Below, in pieces: positions 9,686 through 19,263 of a stretch of 64,000 bases of DNA; positions within the stretch are counted from its first letter, which is position 1; each line of letters begins with the position of its first letter. The notes below the pieces were generated by a model that saw only the letters and a program-made list of their open reading frames with translations, searched no databases and was not told the origin of the DNA. This stretch comes from Pseudomonas hormoni (GTDB lineage: Bacteria > Pseudomonadota > Gammaproteobacteria > Pseudomonadales > Pseudomonadaceae), in NCBI RefSeq assembly GCF_018502625.1, contig NZ_CP075566.1:1741001-1805000 (forward strand), in the 5' to 3' direction. The position numbers and the translations under genes are program-made.

Positions 9686-11089
9686 TCACTCACCCACCCG
9701 CCGCCCCGGAAAAAACAGCTCAAAACACGTCACCCCCTCACTGCTACTAACGCTGTACCCCCCGTGATGCAACTGCATGATCGTCGCCACAATCGACAAC
9801 CCCAAGCCATTGGACTGAGCCGAGCGCTCGCGGGATTCGTCGACCCGGTAAAAGCGTTCAAACAACCGGGGCAAGTGTTCGGCAGGGATGGTCGGCCCCT
9901 GGTTGCGCACGATCAATCGAATGCCGTCAGCCGCAGGCGTGGCGCGAATGAACAGCTCGGAATCCGGCGCGCCGTACTTGATGGCATTGGCGCACAGGTT
10001 GGCCAACGCACGGCGCAGCAGCATCGGTTCGGCCCAGATCACACCGCTGCCCTGGGCATCGATGCTGATCCCGACATCCGCCGCCAGCCCTTCGAAATAG
10101 TCGGCCATGCGTTCCATTTCATCGGCGGCGTCCAGTTCCTGGCGTTGGCTCAGGGCACTGGCGGGATCGGTGCGCGCCAGAAACAGCATGTTGTCGAGCA
10201 TCCGCGCCAGACGCTCAAGCTCTTCGACGTTGGAGGCGAGCAACTGCTGATAGGCTTCGACGCTGCGGTTCTGCTGCAGCGCGACCTGGGTTTCGCCTAG
10301 CAGGTTGTTGATCGGCGTGCGCAGTTCATGGGCCATGTCGGTCGACACCTGACCCAGTTGCACGAAGCCCTTACCCAAACGGTCAAGCATTGCATTGAGT
10401 GCATCGATCATCGGCAGCAGCTCCCGTGGCGCGCCCTGGCCATCGAGGCGCTCGGTGAGGTTGCCGACGCCAATGCCGTGGGCGTGCAGGGCCAGGCGTC
10501 GCACGGGCAGCAGGCCGCGATGCACCAGCAGATAACCGGACAGCGCCAGCAGAATCGCTGCCACGCTGGCAAACAGGTACACATTGAGCCGGTAGCGGGC
10601 GAGCACGGCGGTGCGTTCGGTCATCAGGCGCCCGGTGACCACTTGCAGGCTGCCCATGTCGCCGGAATCGATGGTCGCCGCCAACGCCGCGAAAGGCACG
10701 CCATCCACGCCGGGGTAATGTTGCACATCGGCCAGACTCAGCGGGTGGTCCATCGACACCGGCGCCAGCGACGGCATGGCAAGGTTGCCGGGGTTGACCA
10801 CTAACAAGGGTTTTTGTCCCGGCGCGCCGATGGCCAACAGGGCTTCGCGATTGCCCAGCATGTTCTGGAACAGCGCCGGTTTGGTTCGGATCAGCTCCAG
10901 CGTATTGCTGTCGTTGAGGAAGGTGCGCAACTGATCGATGCGGTTCACCAGGGCGGCGTCATCGCGACGGATCAGCTCGCGCTCCAGGTCGCGGTATAAC
11001 GCCACGCCCAACAGCGTCAGTGAGACAAACGCCAGCAAGGCAAACACCAGCGCCAGGCGCAGTGTCAGGGAATGGCGAAGGCGGCTCAT
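9686..11089 (-). CDS. heavy-metal-type sensor histidine kinase (CusS/CopS family)
   Basis: 467 residues. Membrane helices at about 11-31 and 168-190 bracket a periplasmic sensing domain; a HAMP linker follows (LLPVRRLALHAHGIGVGNLTERL), then the HisKA box with phospho-accepting His254 in MAHELRTPINN and an HATPase domain ending GLGLSIVATIMQLHHGG. This is the architecture of CusS/CopS/IrlS kinases that respond to periplasmic copper or silver. It starts within the last codons of the response regulator (ATGA overlap at 11086-11089), so the two are co-translated. The actual ligand is an inference. Confidence 0.88.
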   Translation of the reverse strand: MSRLRHSLTLRLALVFALLAFVSLTLLGVALYRDLERELIRRDDAALVNRIDQLRTFLNDSNTLELIRTKPALFQNMLGNREALLAIGAPGQKPLLVVNPGNLAMPSLAPVSMDHPLSLADVQHYPGVDGVPFAALAATIDSGDMGSLQVVTGRLMTERTAVLARYRLNVYLFASVAAILLALSGYLLVHRGLLPVRRLALHAHGIGVGNLTERLDGQGAPRELLPMIDALNAMLDRLGKGFVQLGQVSTDMAHELRTPINNLLGETQVALQQNRSVEAYQQLLASNVEELERLARMLDNMLFLARTDPASALSQRQELDAADEMERMADYFEGLAADVGISIDAQGSGVIWAEPMLLRRALANLCANAIKYGAPDSELFIRATPAADGIRLIVRNQGPTIPAEHLPRLFERFYRVDESRERSAQSNGLGLSIVATIMQLHHGGYSVSSSEGVTCFELFFPGRRVGE

Positions 11090-11757
11090 GGCTGGGTATC
11101 GAAGCGGTAGCCGATGCCGCGCACGCTGTGGATCAGCTTGAGCTGGAACGGGTCATCGATTTTCAGGCGCAAGCGGCGCACGGCGACATCGACGACGTTG
11201 GTGTCACTGTCGAAATTCATGTCCCAGACCCTTGAAGCGATCATCGAGCGCGACAGGACCTGGCCCTGATGCGTGGCGAACAGGTGCAGCAGGGCGAATT
11301 CCTTGTTGGTCAGGGTGATCTTCACGCCCGCGCGGGTGATGCGGCGCTTGAGCACGTCGATTTGCAGGTCGTCCACGTGCAACTGTTCTTCTTCGCGGGT
11401 GGGACCACGGCGGGTCAGGGTACGCAGGCGCGCCACCAGTTCGGCGAAGGAAAAAGGCTTGATCAGGTAATCGTCGGCGCCCAGTTCCAGGCCCTTGATG
11501 CGGTCGGCGATGTCATCCCGGGCGGTGAGAAACAGCACCGGCGTGTCGGCTTCCTTGCGCAAGCGTCGCAGGACTTCCCAGCCATCCATTTTCGGCATCA
11601 TCACGTCCAGCACAATGACGTCGAAGTCGTGCTCCAGGGCCAGGTGCAAACCGTCGGCACCGTCCCGCGCCAGACTGACGGAGTAACCGAGCTCCTGCAG
11701 GCCGTTGAGCAGGTAATTACCCGCTTTGGGTTCGTCTTCGACTACGAGGATGTTCAT
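11086..11757 (-). CDS. OmpR-family response regulator, heavy-metal type (CopR/CusR-like)
   Basis: 223 residues. Receiver domain with acidic pocket at EDEP and phospho-acceptor Asp51 (VIVLDVMMPKMDGW), Lys in LIKPFSF, then an OmpR/PhoB winged helix (FALLHLFATHQGQVLSR ... SVRGIGYRF). It is the first gene of the two-gene operon with the kinase. A gene for a DUF2790 protein lies just upstream on the same strand, as often seen near copRS in Pseudomonas, and may be part of its regulon. Confidence 0.9.
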   Translation of the reverse strand: MNILVVEDEPKAGNYLLNGLQELGYSVSLARDGADGLHLALEHDFDVIVLDVMMPKMDGWEVLRRLRKEADTPVLFLTARDDIADRIKGLELGADDYLIKPFSFAELVARLRTLTRRGPTREEEQLHVDDLQIDVLKRRITRAGVKITLTNKEFALLHLFATHQGQVLSRSMIASRVWDMNFDSDTNVVDVAVRRLRLKIDDPFQLKLIHSVRGIGYRFDTQP

Positions 11758-11796
11758 GGGGTTGTGCCTCAGACAATTGGCGCCAGTGTAGCCGGA

Positions 11797-12057
11797 TCAA
11801 TGATCATTGGTGCAGCCGGTGCCGTCGACCTGGTAATCCAGCACATGCTCGCGACCCTGGTGGTCCAGGTAGTCGAGCCGCGCCGGAATCAGGCCGCACT
11901 TCTGCGCAATGTCGGTGCTGGACAGGACTTTATCGACGTCCATGTGCACGAAGAAACCGGGCTTGTCGTGGATCACCGGCGCCGTGGTTGTCTGCGTATC
12001 GGCAAACGCCGAACCGGTGGCGAGGAGGGCGGCGAAGCCGAGGATAAACATTTTCAT
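11797..12057 (-). CDS. DUF2790 periplasmic small protein
   Basis: 86 residues with a clear signal peptide (MKMFILGFAALLATGSAFA) and a mature part with two cysteines, the DUF2790 pattern of small exported proteins largely restricted to Pseudomonas. Function is unknown; members are often linked to copper-responsive loci. It ends 39 bases before the response regulator starts, on the same strand, so it could be the first gene of that transcript. Confidence 0.8.
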   Translation of the reverse strand: MKMFILGFAALLATGSAFADTQTTTAPVIHDKPGFFVHMDVDKVLSSTDIAQKCGLIPARLDYLDHQGREHVLDYQVDGTGCTNDH

Positions 12058-12192
12058 GATGAGGCTCTCTGTTCGGGGTTTTGGTGGCTGCCGGCGGGTG
12101 GCCTGACAGTGAACTCAGGTTACCCAGGCGATCCGGACAGCCGACCAACAGTTCAATGACAAAGTTGTAATGAAACGGCCTCGGCGTTATGG

Positions 12193-12957
12193 CTAGCGGC
12201 CGGAAGCTTCGAGGATCAGGTCGGCGATTTCCTTGGAGTGAGAAACCAGAGACAGGTGGCTCGACGGCAGCTCGATGGTGGTCGCGCCCATGCGTTTGGC
12301 GAGGAAGCGTTCGAGGTCCGGACTGATGGTCTGGTCGAGGCTGGAGACTGCGTACCATGAAGGTTTGCTGTGCCAGGCGGCTGCGGTGGTGCGATCAGTG
12401 AACAGGGTTTTGGCGATCGGTTGCTGCACGGCGAACAGTTGCATCGCCTTATCGTGGGGCACGTCGCTGGCGAAGTATTTGAGGAAGGCGTCCTGCTTCA
12501 GGCTGACGAACCCGTCGTGCTCTTCGGTACCGGCGCGCACGGGCATGGTCGGGTATTTGCCCGACAGCGCCACAAAGTCTTCCCCGGCATCCGGCGCGCG
12601 GGCGGCAACGTAAACCAGCGAGCTGACCTTTGGATTGACCCCGGCTTCACTGACCACGGTGCCGGCGTAGGAGTGGCCGACCAGCACCGTCGGGCCGTCT
12701 TGCTGATTGAGTACGCGCTGGGTCGCGGCGACGTCGTCGGCAACCGAAGTCAGCGGGTTTTGAACCGCGGTGACGTGCAGTCCGGCGGCCTGCAACCGCG
12801 AGATCACGTCCGCCCAACTCGAGCCATCGGCCCAGGAGCCGTGCACCAGCACGACATTGTCGGCCTTGACCGGCGCGATGTCGCTGGCCATGGCGGATCC
12901 GGTGCCGAGCATCAACAGGCTGGCGGCGATCAGGCAGAGTTTGCTCAATGGTTTCAT
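12193..12957 (-). CDS. exported alpha/beta hydrolase
   Basis: 254 residues from the ATG at 12957, with signal peptide MKPLSKLCLIAASLLMLGTG-SAMA. The start at 12975 would place six extra residues before the signal peptide. The oxyanion-side motif VLVHGSWADGSSW, nucleophile elbow GHSYAG and a C-terminal SSHLSLVSH with the catalytic histidine identify an alpha/beta hydrolase of the salicylate-esterase-like (EstC/MeSA-esterase-like) group. Substrate unknown. A stand-alone gene between the DUF2790 gene and a small unknown gene. Confidence 0.82.
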   Translation of the reverse strand: MKPLSKLCLIAASLLMLGTGSAMASDIAPVKADNVVLVHGSWADGSSWADVISRLQAAGLHVTAVQNPLTSVADDVAATQRVLNQQDGPTVLVGHSYAGTVVSEAGVNPKVSSLVYVAARAPDAGEDFVALSGKYPTMPVRAGTEEHDGFVSLKQDAFLKYFASDVPHDKAMQLFAVQQPIAKTLFTDRTTAAAWHSKPSWYAVSSLDQTISPDLERFLAKRMGATTIELPSSHLSLVSHSKEIADLILEASGR

Positions 12958-13156
12958 GGTATCGACCCTTGTCATCTTCAGTGGGAGGCGTCACCCGGTG
13001 TGGGTGACTGACGACGCCACTGTAGGAAGCGAGGGCGCTGGCTACGCTGACAACTCGATGACAAGTTTGTAATGCAAGGTTTGCCGTATGTCGGGAGCCC
13101 GGAACGGTTACCCACTCAAAAACTTCCAAACGAAGACAATCCTTGGGAGTTAGACC

Positions 13157-13378
13157 ATGACCGATGATCTGAGACGGGATGCCCTGGCGGCCTGGTACAA
13201 GCTCCTCGCACAACCCGAGATCCGCATGGATGTGGAGGAGCAGTATGACGAGTTGCTCAAGGCAGCCGATGAGATGGAGCGCCAAGGACTGATCAGCGGA
13301 GCGGAATGGCGAACCCTGGTGCGCGAGGCCGGGGTGGCGTTTTCCAATGCGACAGAAGGGGTGGGCAAAGGCACCTAG
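13157..13378 (+). CDS. small conserved protein of unknown function
   Basis: 73 residues, mostly helical and charged, no signal peptide, no cysteine. A good ribosome site (gggagt) stands before the ATG. I recognise the sequence type (DDLRRDALAAWYKLL...) as a small hypothetical protein of pseudomonads but know no function. Its stop TAG shares the CTAG tetranucleotide with the stop of the convergent LysR gene. Confidence 0.7.
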   Translation: MTDDLRRDALAAWYKLLAQPEIRMDVEEQYDELLKAADEMERQGLISGAEWRTLVREAGVAFSNATEGVGKGT

Positions 13379-14286
13379 CGCCCAATTCGCTCACCGGCTT
13401 CCTTTTCGGCCTGCTGCGCGAACCATTGCAGAATCAGCGCGCAGGCCGGATGTGCAGCAGCTGAAGGTTGCAGATTCAACGCATAAACACCTCGTGTTTC
13501 CAACGGACGGCCGAACGGGATGACGAGCACGCCCCGTTCGATCGATTCCCCGGCCAGCGTCCTGTCAGTCATCGCCACGCCCAATCCTCGCGCCGCGGCG
13601 TCGAGCGCCAGTTCGTCGAGGTTGAAGGGGATGTGGCGGTAATCTTCCAACGATTTTCCGCCATTGGCTGACAGCCACTGGACCCAGTCATGCCGGTCCG
13701 CCGAGCGATGCAACAACGGGAAACTCACCAGGTCTTGCACCGCCGCCAGTGGTCGCGTCGAGGTGCCCAGGCCGGGGGCGCACACCGGCACCAACGCTTC
13801 CTTGAACAGGGTCAGGCATTCCGGATCGGGGGACGGTTCGGGCAGATAGAGGATGTAGGCATCACTGTCGATGGCAGGCTCCACCACTTCCGTCGCCACG
13901 GTTTCGATCGACAGCGAAACCTCCGGATGACTTCGATAGAACTCGCTCAATTTCGGCAGCAACCAGCGAACCGCCAGCGACACGTGCATGCGGATGCGGA
14001 AAGGGCGTTCCTGCGGTGCCAGCCGGTTCTCCAGTGTTTTCAGTTGCGCGAGGATATTCCGCGCGGTGCCCAGCACCTGTTCGCCTTCCGGTGTCAGCCG
14101 GACATTGCGGCTGTTCCTCGCGAACATCGGCACGCCGAAGTGGCTTTCCAACAGCTGGATCTTTCGACTGACCGCACTTTGCGTCAGACAAAGCCTGGCC
14201 GCCGCCTGGGTGAAACTGCCCGAGTCGGAGACTTCCACCAGCGCCTGCAAGGCCTGGAGCGAGGGAACGTGGCGAATTTTATCCAT
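13375..14286 (-). CDS. LysR-family transcriptional regulator (GcvA-like)
   Basis: 303 residues. N-terminal winged helix-turn-helix at about 9-66 (LQALVEVSDSGSFTQAAARLCLTQSAVSRKI, quoted in part: SFTQAAARLCLTQSAVS), then a periplasmic-binding-like effector domain. The opening PSLQALQALVEV resembles GcvA-type regulators. It is divergent from the FAD oxidoreductase/polyamine-binding gene pair (144-base intergenic region), which is its most likely target, possibly with an amine or amino acid as effector. Confidence 0.88.
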   Translation of the reverse strand: MDKIRHVPSLQALQALVEVSDSGSFTQAAARLCLTQSAVSRKIQLLESHFGVPMFARNSRNVRLTPEGEQVLGTARNILAQLKTLENRLAPQERPFRIRMHVSLAVRWLLPKLSEFYRSHPEVSLSIETVATEVVEPAIDSDAYILYLPEPSPDPECLTLFKEALVPVCAPGLGTSTRPLAAVQDLVSFPLLHRSADRHDWVQWLSANGGKSLEDYRHIPFNLDELALDAAARGLGVAMTDRTLAGESIERGVLVIPFGRPLETRGVYALNLQPSAAAHPACALILQWFAQQAEKEAGERIGR

Positions 14287-14430
14287 GCGTTTTTTGAATG
14301 GCTCGATGATTTTATAACGTTGGTTGTATCACTACAGGCCTTATAGATTCTAGCTTTGGCGAGCACCTTCCGAAAACGCTCATGCGATTACAACATGCGC
14401 TCGCAGAACGACAGTCCAATGAGGTGAGGC

Positions 14431-15732
14431 ATGACCAATGAATGTGGCTGGATTGCGCAGGCGGGAAATTCCCCCGCTCGCCGTCCTCTCAAAGGCACGG
14501 AAAAGGCCGACTGGCTGATTATCGGTGCCGGCATCACCGGGCTGAGTGCCGCACACTCGCTTGCGGAAATGCACCCACAGGCGCGGATCGTGATCGTTGA
14601 CCGCCAACGCGCGGCGCAAGGCGCCTCGGCGCGCAACTCGGGTTTCGTGGTGGGCCATGAACACCCGGCCAAGGATGAACTGATCGGCAACCCCGGGTTT
14701 GCCGGTTATGAAGTGGATACCGCGATTTCACGCGCCGCCAGTGACGAAGTCCGCCAGCGCATCGCGCGTCACGGCATCGAATGCGATTTCCGGGATTCCG
14801 GCTATTTCTTCGCCGTCAGCGATCCAGGCAAGTTGACCGATGTCGAGGCCAAACTGGCAACACTGCGCGCCGTCGGCGCCTCTGCGCAATTTCTGCAAGG
14901 TGAACAGCTGAACGAAAAACTCGGCACCCGGCATTACCAGGCGGGGATCTGGTGCGGCCACGGCAACGCGCTGCTACAACCGGCGAAATACGTGAAGGGC
15001 TTGTTGGATGCACTCCCGGGCAACGTGACCGTCTTCGAGAACACCGACATCACCGGCCTGGAGCGTTCGGGCGTGGGGCGTATTCGCGCCAGAGGCACCG
15101 CCGGCAGCATCGAGACGAAACACGTCATGGTGTGCCTGAACGCGTTCATTCCCCGTTCGGGGATCGAGGACAGCGGAACCTTCCCGATGGAACTCAGCGC
15201 CAGTCTTACCCGGCCGCTCAGCGATGAAGAGTTCCAGTCCATCGGTGCTGTCTTGCCGTGGGGCGTGCTTTCCACCCGGCCGCTCGGTGCCACGGTGCGA
15301 CTGACCCCGGATCGTCGCGTGATGATCCGCAACACCGCGGAGTACCGTTCCCGTGACCTGACCGACAGCGAGCTGCTGCATCGGCGCAAACACCATGTGC
15401 TCGGCTTGCAACGGCGCTTTCCGTTTCTGGGCGAGCAGGACATCCAGTACACCTGGACCGGACATTTGAGCGCCTCGCGCACCGGGCAACCCTACTTCGG
15501 CAAGGCTGAAGAGGGCGTGTTTGCAGTAGCCGGCTGCAACGGTTCGGGTGTTGCGCGCGGCACGCTGTGGGGGCGGCTGCTTGCCGAAATGGCCTCGGGC
15601 ACCTGCTCGCCAATCCTCGAATCGGTGATGCGCAGGGCACAACCGGGCTGGCTGCCGCCGCGTCCTTTGCTCGATATCGGTGCCATGCTTCGCATGCGCG
15701 TGGAGGCGGTCAGGGCCAGAACTGAAATCTAG
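14431..15732 (+). CDS. FAD-dependent oxidoreductase (DAO family, PuuB-like)
   Basis: 433 residues. The dinucleotide-binding motif is WLIIGAGITGLSAAHSLAE near residue 30; conserved DAO-family segments follow (NSGFVVGHEHP, TWTGHLSASRTGQPYFG, GCNGSGVARGTLWG). The family includes gamma-glutamylputrescine oxidase and related amine oxidases that release aldehyde, ammonia and peroxide. A strong ribosome site (gaggtgagg) precedes the ATG. Followed by a polyamine-type binding protein, suggesting amine or polyamine catabolism under the divergent LysR regulator. Confidence 0.85.
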   Translation: MTNECGWIAQAGNSPARRPLKGTEKADWLIIGAGITGLSAAHSLAEMHPQARIVIVDRQRAAQGASARNSGFVVGHEHPAKDELIGNPGFAGYEVDTAISRAASDEVRQRIARHGIECDFRDSGYFFAVSDPGKLTDVEAKLATLRAVGASAQFLQGEQLNEKLGTRHYQAGIWCGHGNALLQPAKYVKGLLDALPGNVTVFENTDITGLERSGVGRIRARGTAGSIETKHVMVCLNAFIPRSGIEDSGTFPMELSASLTRPLSDEEFQSIGAVLPWGVLSTRPLGATVRLTPDRRVMIRNTAEYRSRDLTDSELLHRRKHHVLGLQRRFPFLGEQDIQYTWTGHLSASRTGQPYFGKAEEGVFAVAGCNGSGVARGTLWGRLLAEMASGTCSPILESVMRRAQPGWLPPRPLLDIGAMLRMRVEAVRARTEI

Positions 15733-15783
15733 AAACCCCGCCGATCAAAAAACAACAAAAGCTCATCAACAAGGTGATTGAAC

Positions 15784-16872
15784 ATGCGCGTGAACACAAT
15801 TCCCCTGATGGTTGCACTGACCACGTTGTCGGCCGCCACCTACGCGGACGAAGTCGTCAATATTTCCAACTGGAACGGCTACATCGCCGACGACACCCTG
15901 ACCAGTTTCACCAAGGAAACCGGGATCAAGGCGACTTACGACATCCATGACAGCAACGAAGTGCTGGAGTCGAAGTTGATGACCGGCAACACCGGTTACG
16001 ACGTGGTCAGCCCTTCGAACCATTTTCTGTCGCGCCTGATCAAGGCCGGGGCCATTCAGAAACTCGACAGGAGCCAGCTCCCGAACTGGAAAAACCTTGA
16101 CCCGGCGCTGATGAAAAAACTCGAAGTCAATGATCCGGGCAACCAGTACGGCTATCCGTACATGTGGGGTACGGCGGGGATTGGCTACAACGTCGAGAAG
16201 ATCAAGGCGATCTTCGGCAACACCGATGTCACCCATTCGTGGAAGCTGTTTTTTGATGAAGAAAACATCAAGAAGCTCAGCCAGTGCGGCGTGGCGATTA
16301 TCGACAACCCGACGCAGATTCTGCCGATTACCCTCAATTACCTGGGCTTGCCGCCCCACAGCCACGAGCCGGCGGATTACAAGAAAGCCGAGCAGGCACT
16401 GCTGAAAATCAGGCCGTACGTGCAATATTTCCACGCGTCCAAGTACATCAGTGACCTGGCGAATGGCAATGTCTGCGCGGTGATCGGGTTCAACGGCGAC
16501 ATCGTTCAGGCGGCCGCCAGCGCCAAGGAAGCCAAAAACGGCATCGACATTGCGTATTCGATTCCTGACGAAGGCTCGACCCTGTGGTTCGACATGGTGG
16601 TTATGCCAAAAAGCGCGCCGCATGAGAAAGATGGCTACGCCTACATGAACTACCTGCTGACGCCGCAAGTCATTGCCAACATCAGCAACAGCATCCACTA
16701 CGCCAACCCCAACCTCGCGGCGGATCAGTACGTGACCCCGGCCGTGAAGCAGGACCTGGCGATCTACCCGCCGAAAAGTGTGCTGGACAAGCTGTTTACC
16801 GTCGAGGAATTGCCGGCGGCGATTGCGCGGTTGAGCACGCGTCTGTGGACCAAGTTGAAAACCAACACCTGA
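15784..16872 (+). CDS. polyamine-type ABC transporter substrate-binding protein (PotF/SpuD-like)
   Basis: 362 residues from the ATG at 15784 (ribosome site aaggtga). Signal peptide up to about residue 22 (ATYA|DEV), then the PotF-like start VVNISNWNGYIADDTL and STYDVVSPSNHFL-like text. No permease or ATPase genes are adjacent, so the protein must serve a transporter encoded elsewhere or be a receptor-like partner of the oxidoreductase locus. Located 51 bases after the FAD oxidoreductase, likely same transcript. Confidence 0.88.
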   Translation: MRVNTIPLMVALTTLSAATYADEVVNISNWNGYIADDTLTSFTKETGIKATYDIHDSNEVLESKLMTGNTGYDVVSPSNHFLSRLIKAGAIQKLDRSQLPNWKNLDPALMKKLEVNDPGNQYGYPYMWGTAGIGYNVEKIKAIFGNTDVTHSWKLFFDEENIKKLSQCGVAIIDNPTQILPITLNYLGLPPHSHEPADYKKAEQALLKIRPYVQYFHASKYISDLANGNVCAVIGFNGDIVQAAASAKEAKNGIDIAYSIPDEGSTLWFDMVVMPKSAPHEKDGYAYMNYLLTPQVIANISNSIHYANPNLAADQYVTPAVKQDLAIYPPKSVLDKLFTVEELPAAIARLSTRLWTKLKTNT

Positions 16873-16883
16873 TCATCAGGTGT
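16865..16883. terminator. palindrome across two convergent stop codons
   Basis: acacctgat-c-atcaggtgt is a perfect 9+1+9 palindrome that contains the TGA stops of both convergent genes (16870-16872 and 16876-16878). No T run follows, so terminator function is inferred from placement only. Confidence 0.45.
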
Positions 16884-17388
16884 AGGCCAGCAGCCGACCG
16901 CACAACACCACGGTGAGCCACAACGCGATCGACAGCAGCGCTTGGCATTTTGCGATGCCAGGCGCCGCGACAGCAGTGTTCCACTGATTGACTGAACGAT
17001 AGACACCAACGTGGAACAGCGTTGCATTGAGGCCCGCCGTCGCGATCAGACAAAGCTTGAGGATGAAAACGCCGTTGGAGGCGAAATCATGTGGGTGGGC
17101 TGAAAACATCATCAGTCCGGCAGGCACGATCAACAACAGTGCAGCGACTGACCAGGTCAGAAGGTGGCGAGCGAGGTCAGTCACGGCAATGTTTTTCGAC
17201 AACCCGAGCACCCGCAGATCAAACATCACCACGGAGCCGACCAACACGGTGAACCCGATGATGTGAACCACCTCCACCATCGGATACAGCCACAGGTCGC
17301 CCCGCATGGCGGCGCCCAGCTGCGAGTCACCCACCCAGTCCAGCCAGCTGTCCGCACCCGGCTCCATGCCGGTATTGAGGGTTTGCAT
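16876..17388 (-). CDS. DUF6644-like inner membrane protein
   Basis: 170 residues with four hydrophobic helices (about 31-52, 70-91, 101-120 and 148-168) and the conserved opening DWVGDSQLGAAMRGDLWLYP. I recognise this as the DUF6644-like family; function unknown. Its ATG overlaps the TGA of the DUF6152 gene by one base (TGATG), which suggests translational coupling and a joint role in the envelope. Confidence 0.7.
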   Translation of the reverse strand: MQTLNTGMEPGADSWLDWVGDSQLGAAMRGDLWLYPMVEVVHIIGFTVLVGSVVMFDLRVLGLSKNIAVTDLARHLLTWSVAALLLIVPAGLMMFSAHPHDFASNGVFILKLCLIATAGLNATLFHVGVYRSVNQWNTAVAAPGIAKCQALLSIALWLTVVLCGRLLAYT

Positions 17389-17738
17389 CAGCGTAACTCT
17401 GTGGTTTTGCCGCCGACCGTGATGCGTTCGGCGCGCAGTTCATCCGGTTTGTTGCGATTCTGATAGCCGACCACACTGGCCGTGCTGCCGACACTTAGCA
17501 TCTCCTTGGAAAGACCACGGTTTTCCATGCGCGAGGGCGGCGCCAATACCACGTTCCAGGTCTTGTCCGGTGTTTTGAGGCGCACGAATCCATGAGGATG
17601 GGAGTAACCCGATTCTTCGATCGTGCCGTTCAATTGCAAGGGGTTGTCGGAGTTGTATTCACTCCAGCCGTGATGAGCGAACGCTGCGGTTGCCGCCAGT
17701 ATCAGTGACAAACCAATGCCGCCGAGCATGCCTTTCAT
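17388..17738 (-). CDS. DUF6152-like exported protein
   Basis: 116 residues from the ATG at 17738, which has an aggaga ribosome site; the longer frame to 17774 lacks one. Signal peptide MKGMLGGIGLSLILAATAAFA, then HHGWSEYN, the start typical of DUF6152 proteins, which have a small beta-barrel fold. Function unknown. Coupled to the DUF6644-like membrane gene. Confidence 0.75.
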   Translation of the reverse strand: MKGMLGGIGLSLILAATAAFAHHGWSEYNSDNPLQLNGTIEESGYSHPHGFVRLKTPDKTWNVVLAPPSRMENRGLSKEMLSVGSTASVVGYQNRNKPDELRAERITVGGKTTELR

Positions 17739-17899
17739 GACCTGTCTCCTGATGCACGCCATCCATAAACTCAAGTCGCGAAGTCCAATTGGTTTTTAGA
17801 ATAGCTCGCCCGTTTTCAGTGTTACGTCGAGGACTCCAGGATTAGTGTTTCCGAAAAAGTAACTGCGTGAAAATCAAACGGTTATTCACCTCTTTTGGA

Positions 17900-19105
17900 T
17901 TACCCGGCGCTCAACAGCCAACCCGCAACCCCGCAGCCGAGCACCACCAGCCACGGCGGCAGCTTCCAGAACATCAACGCAATGAGGGCGACCAGCGCCA
18001 GGCCGAAGTCTTGTGCGGTGAAAATCGCACTCGTCCAGACCGGCTGATACAGCGCAGCCAACAGCAAGCCGACCACGGCAGCATTCACCCCGATCAATGC
18101 GGCTTGCGCGCGTACGCTGCGACGCAACCGTTCCCAAAAAGGCAAGGCACCCAGGATCAACAGGAACGATGGCGCGAAGATCGCCAGGAGGCAGATCAAC
18201 CCGCCGAGCCAGCCCGACGGCGCAAGACTCATGGATGCGCCGAGGAACGCAGCGAACGTGAACAGCGGACCCGGTACGGCCTGCGTGGCGCCATACCCGG
18301 CGAGAAACGCTTCGTTGCTGACCCAGCCCGAAGGCACCACCTCGGCTTGCAACAGCGGCAGTACGACGTGGCCGCCACCGAAAACCAGTGAGCCGGCACG
18401 GTAGAAGGTATCCACCAGCGCCAGAGATTGACTCGGCAAGAGTTGATTCAAGATCGGCAGGCCGATCAGCAGTGCCAGAAACAGCGACAACCAGATCGCC
18501 CCGGCCCGTCGGCTGAGGGGGATGGGCAGAGGATCGTGCCCGTCACGCTGCTCGGGTCTGAGCAACAGCAGGCCGGTGACACCGGCGGCGATCATCACCC
18601 CGACCTGCGCCCAGGCGGACGGTTCAAGCAGGACAACGCAGGCTGAAATCATCATGAGGGTGACGCGCAGCCCATCCGTGCACAGGTTTCGCGCCATGCC
18701 CCACACCGCTTGCGCAACCACCGCGACGGCCACCACTTTGAGCCCGTGCAGCGCGCCGGGCGACAGGAGTGCACCGTATCGGGAAAGCCCCAGTGCAAAC
18801 AGGATCAGGGCAATGGCCGAAGGCAGCGTAAAGCCGGCCCACGCGGCGAGCGCCCCGCGGTATCCCGCCCGGGACATGCCCAGCGCAATGCCGACCTGGC
18901 TGCTGGCCGGTCCCGGCAGGAATTGGCACAGCGCCACCAGATCCGCATAACTGCGCTCCGTCAGCCAGCGCCGTCGTGTGACGAACTCGTCACGGAAGTA
19001 GCCCAGGTGGGCGATGGGTCCGCCGAAAGAGGTCAGCCCGAGGCGCAGGAAAATGATGAACACCGACCATGGACTGCTGCGGCTATCGGCACGGGGTTCG
19101 TCCAT
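17900..19105 (-). CDS. chrA: chromate transporter ChrA family, two-domain
   Basis: 401 residues. Two homologous CHR halves, each beginning with a signature of the family: FLRLGLTSFGGPIAHLGYF in the first and GSLVFGGGHVVLPLL in the second, with FLPGPASSQ and QAVPGPLF after them. ChrA proteins export chromate from the cytosol. This copy stands alone without chrB and is clearly different from the chrA at 41044. Whether it confers resistance or transports another anion cannot be read here. Confidence 0.85.
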   Translation of the reverse strand: MDEPRADSRSSPWSVFIIFLRLGLTSFGGPIAHLGYFRDEFVTRRRWLTERSYADLVALCQFLPGPASSQVGIALGMSRAGYRGALAAWAGFTLPSAIALILFALGLSRYGALLSPGALHGLKVVAVAVVAQAVWGMARNLCTDGLRVTLMMISACVVLLEPSAWAQVGVMIAAGVTGLLLLRPEQRDGHDPLPIPLSRRAGAIWLSLFLALLIGLPILNQLLPSQSLALVDTFYRAGSLVFGGGHVVLPLLQAEVVPSGWVSNEAFLAGYGATQAVPGPLFTFAAFLGASMSLAPSGWLGGLICLLAIFAPSFLLILGALPFWERLRRSVRAQAALIGVNAAVVGLLLAALYQPVWTSAIFTAQDFGLALVALIALMFWKLPPWLVVLGCGVAGWLLSAG

Positions 19106-19263
19106 GTACGCGTCTTCCTGAAATGAAGTGATTCACTGTTGTATGCCGCCATTCTAACCATGGCCTACGCTTATCCCGAGATGGATGTTCATTGATCGGG
19201 GTATTCGCCCTGATCGACGTTCAGCCGGCGCCACATAAAAACAAAAGTCTCGGGAGAAAACGC

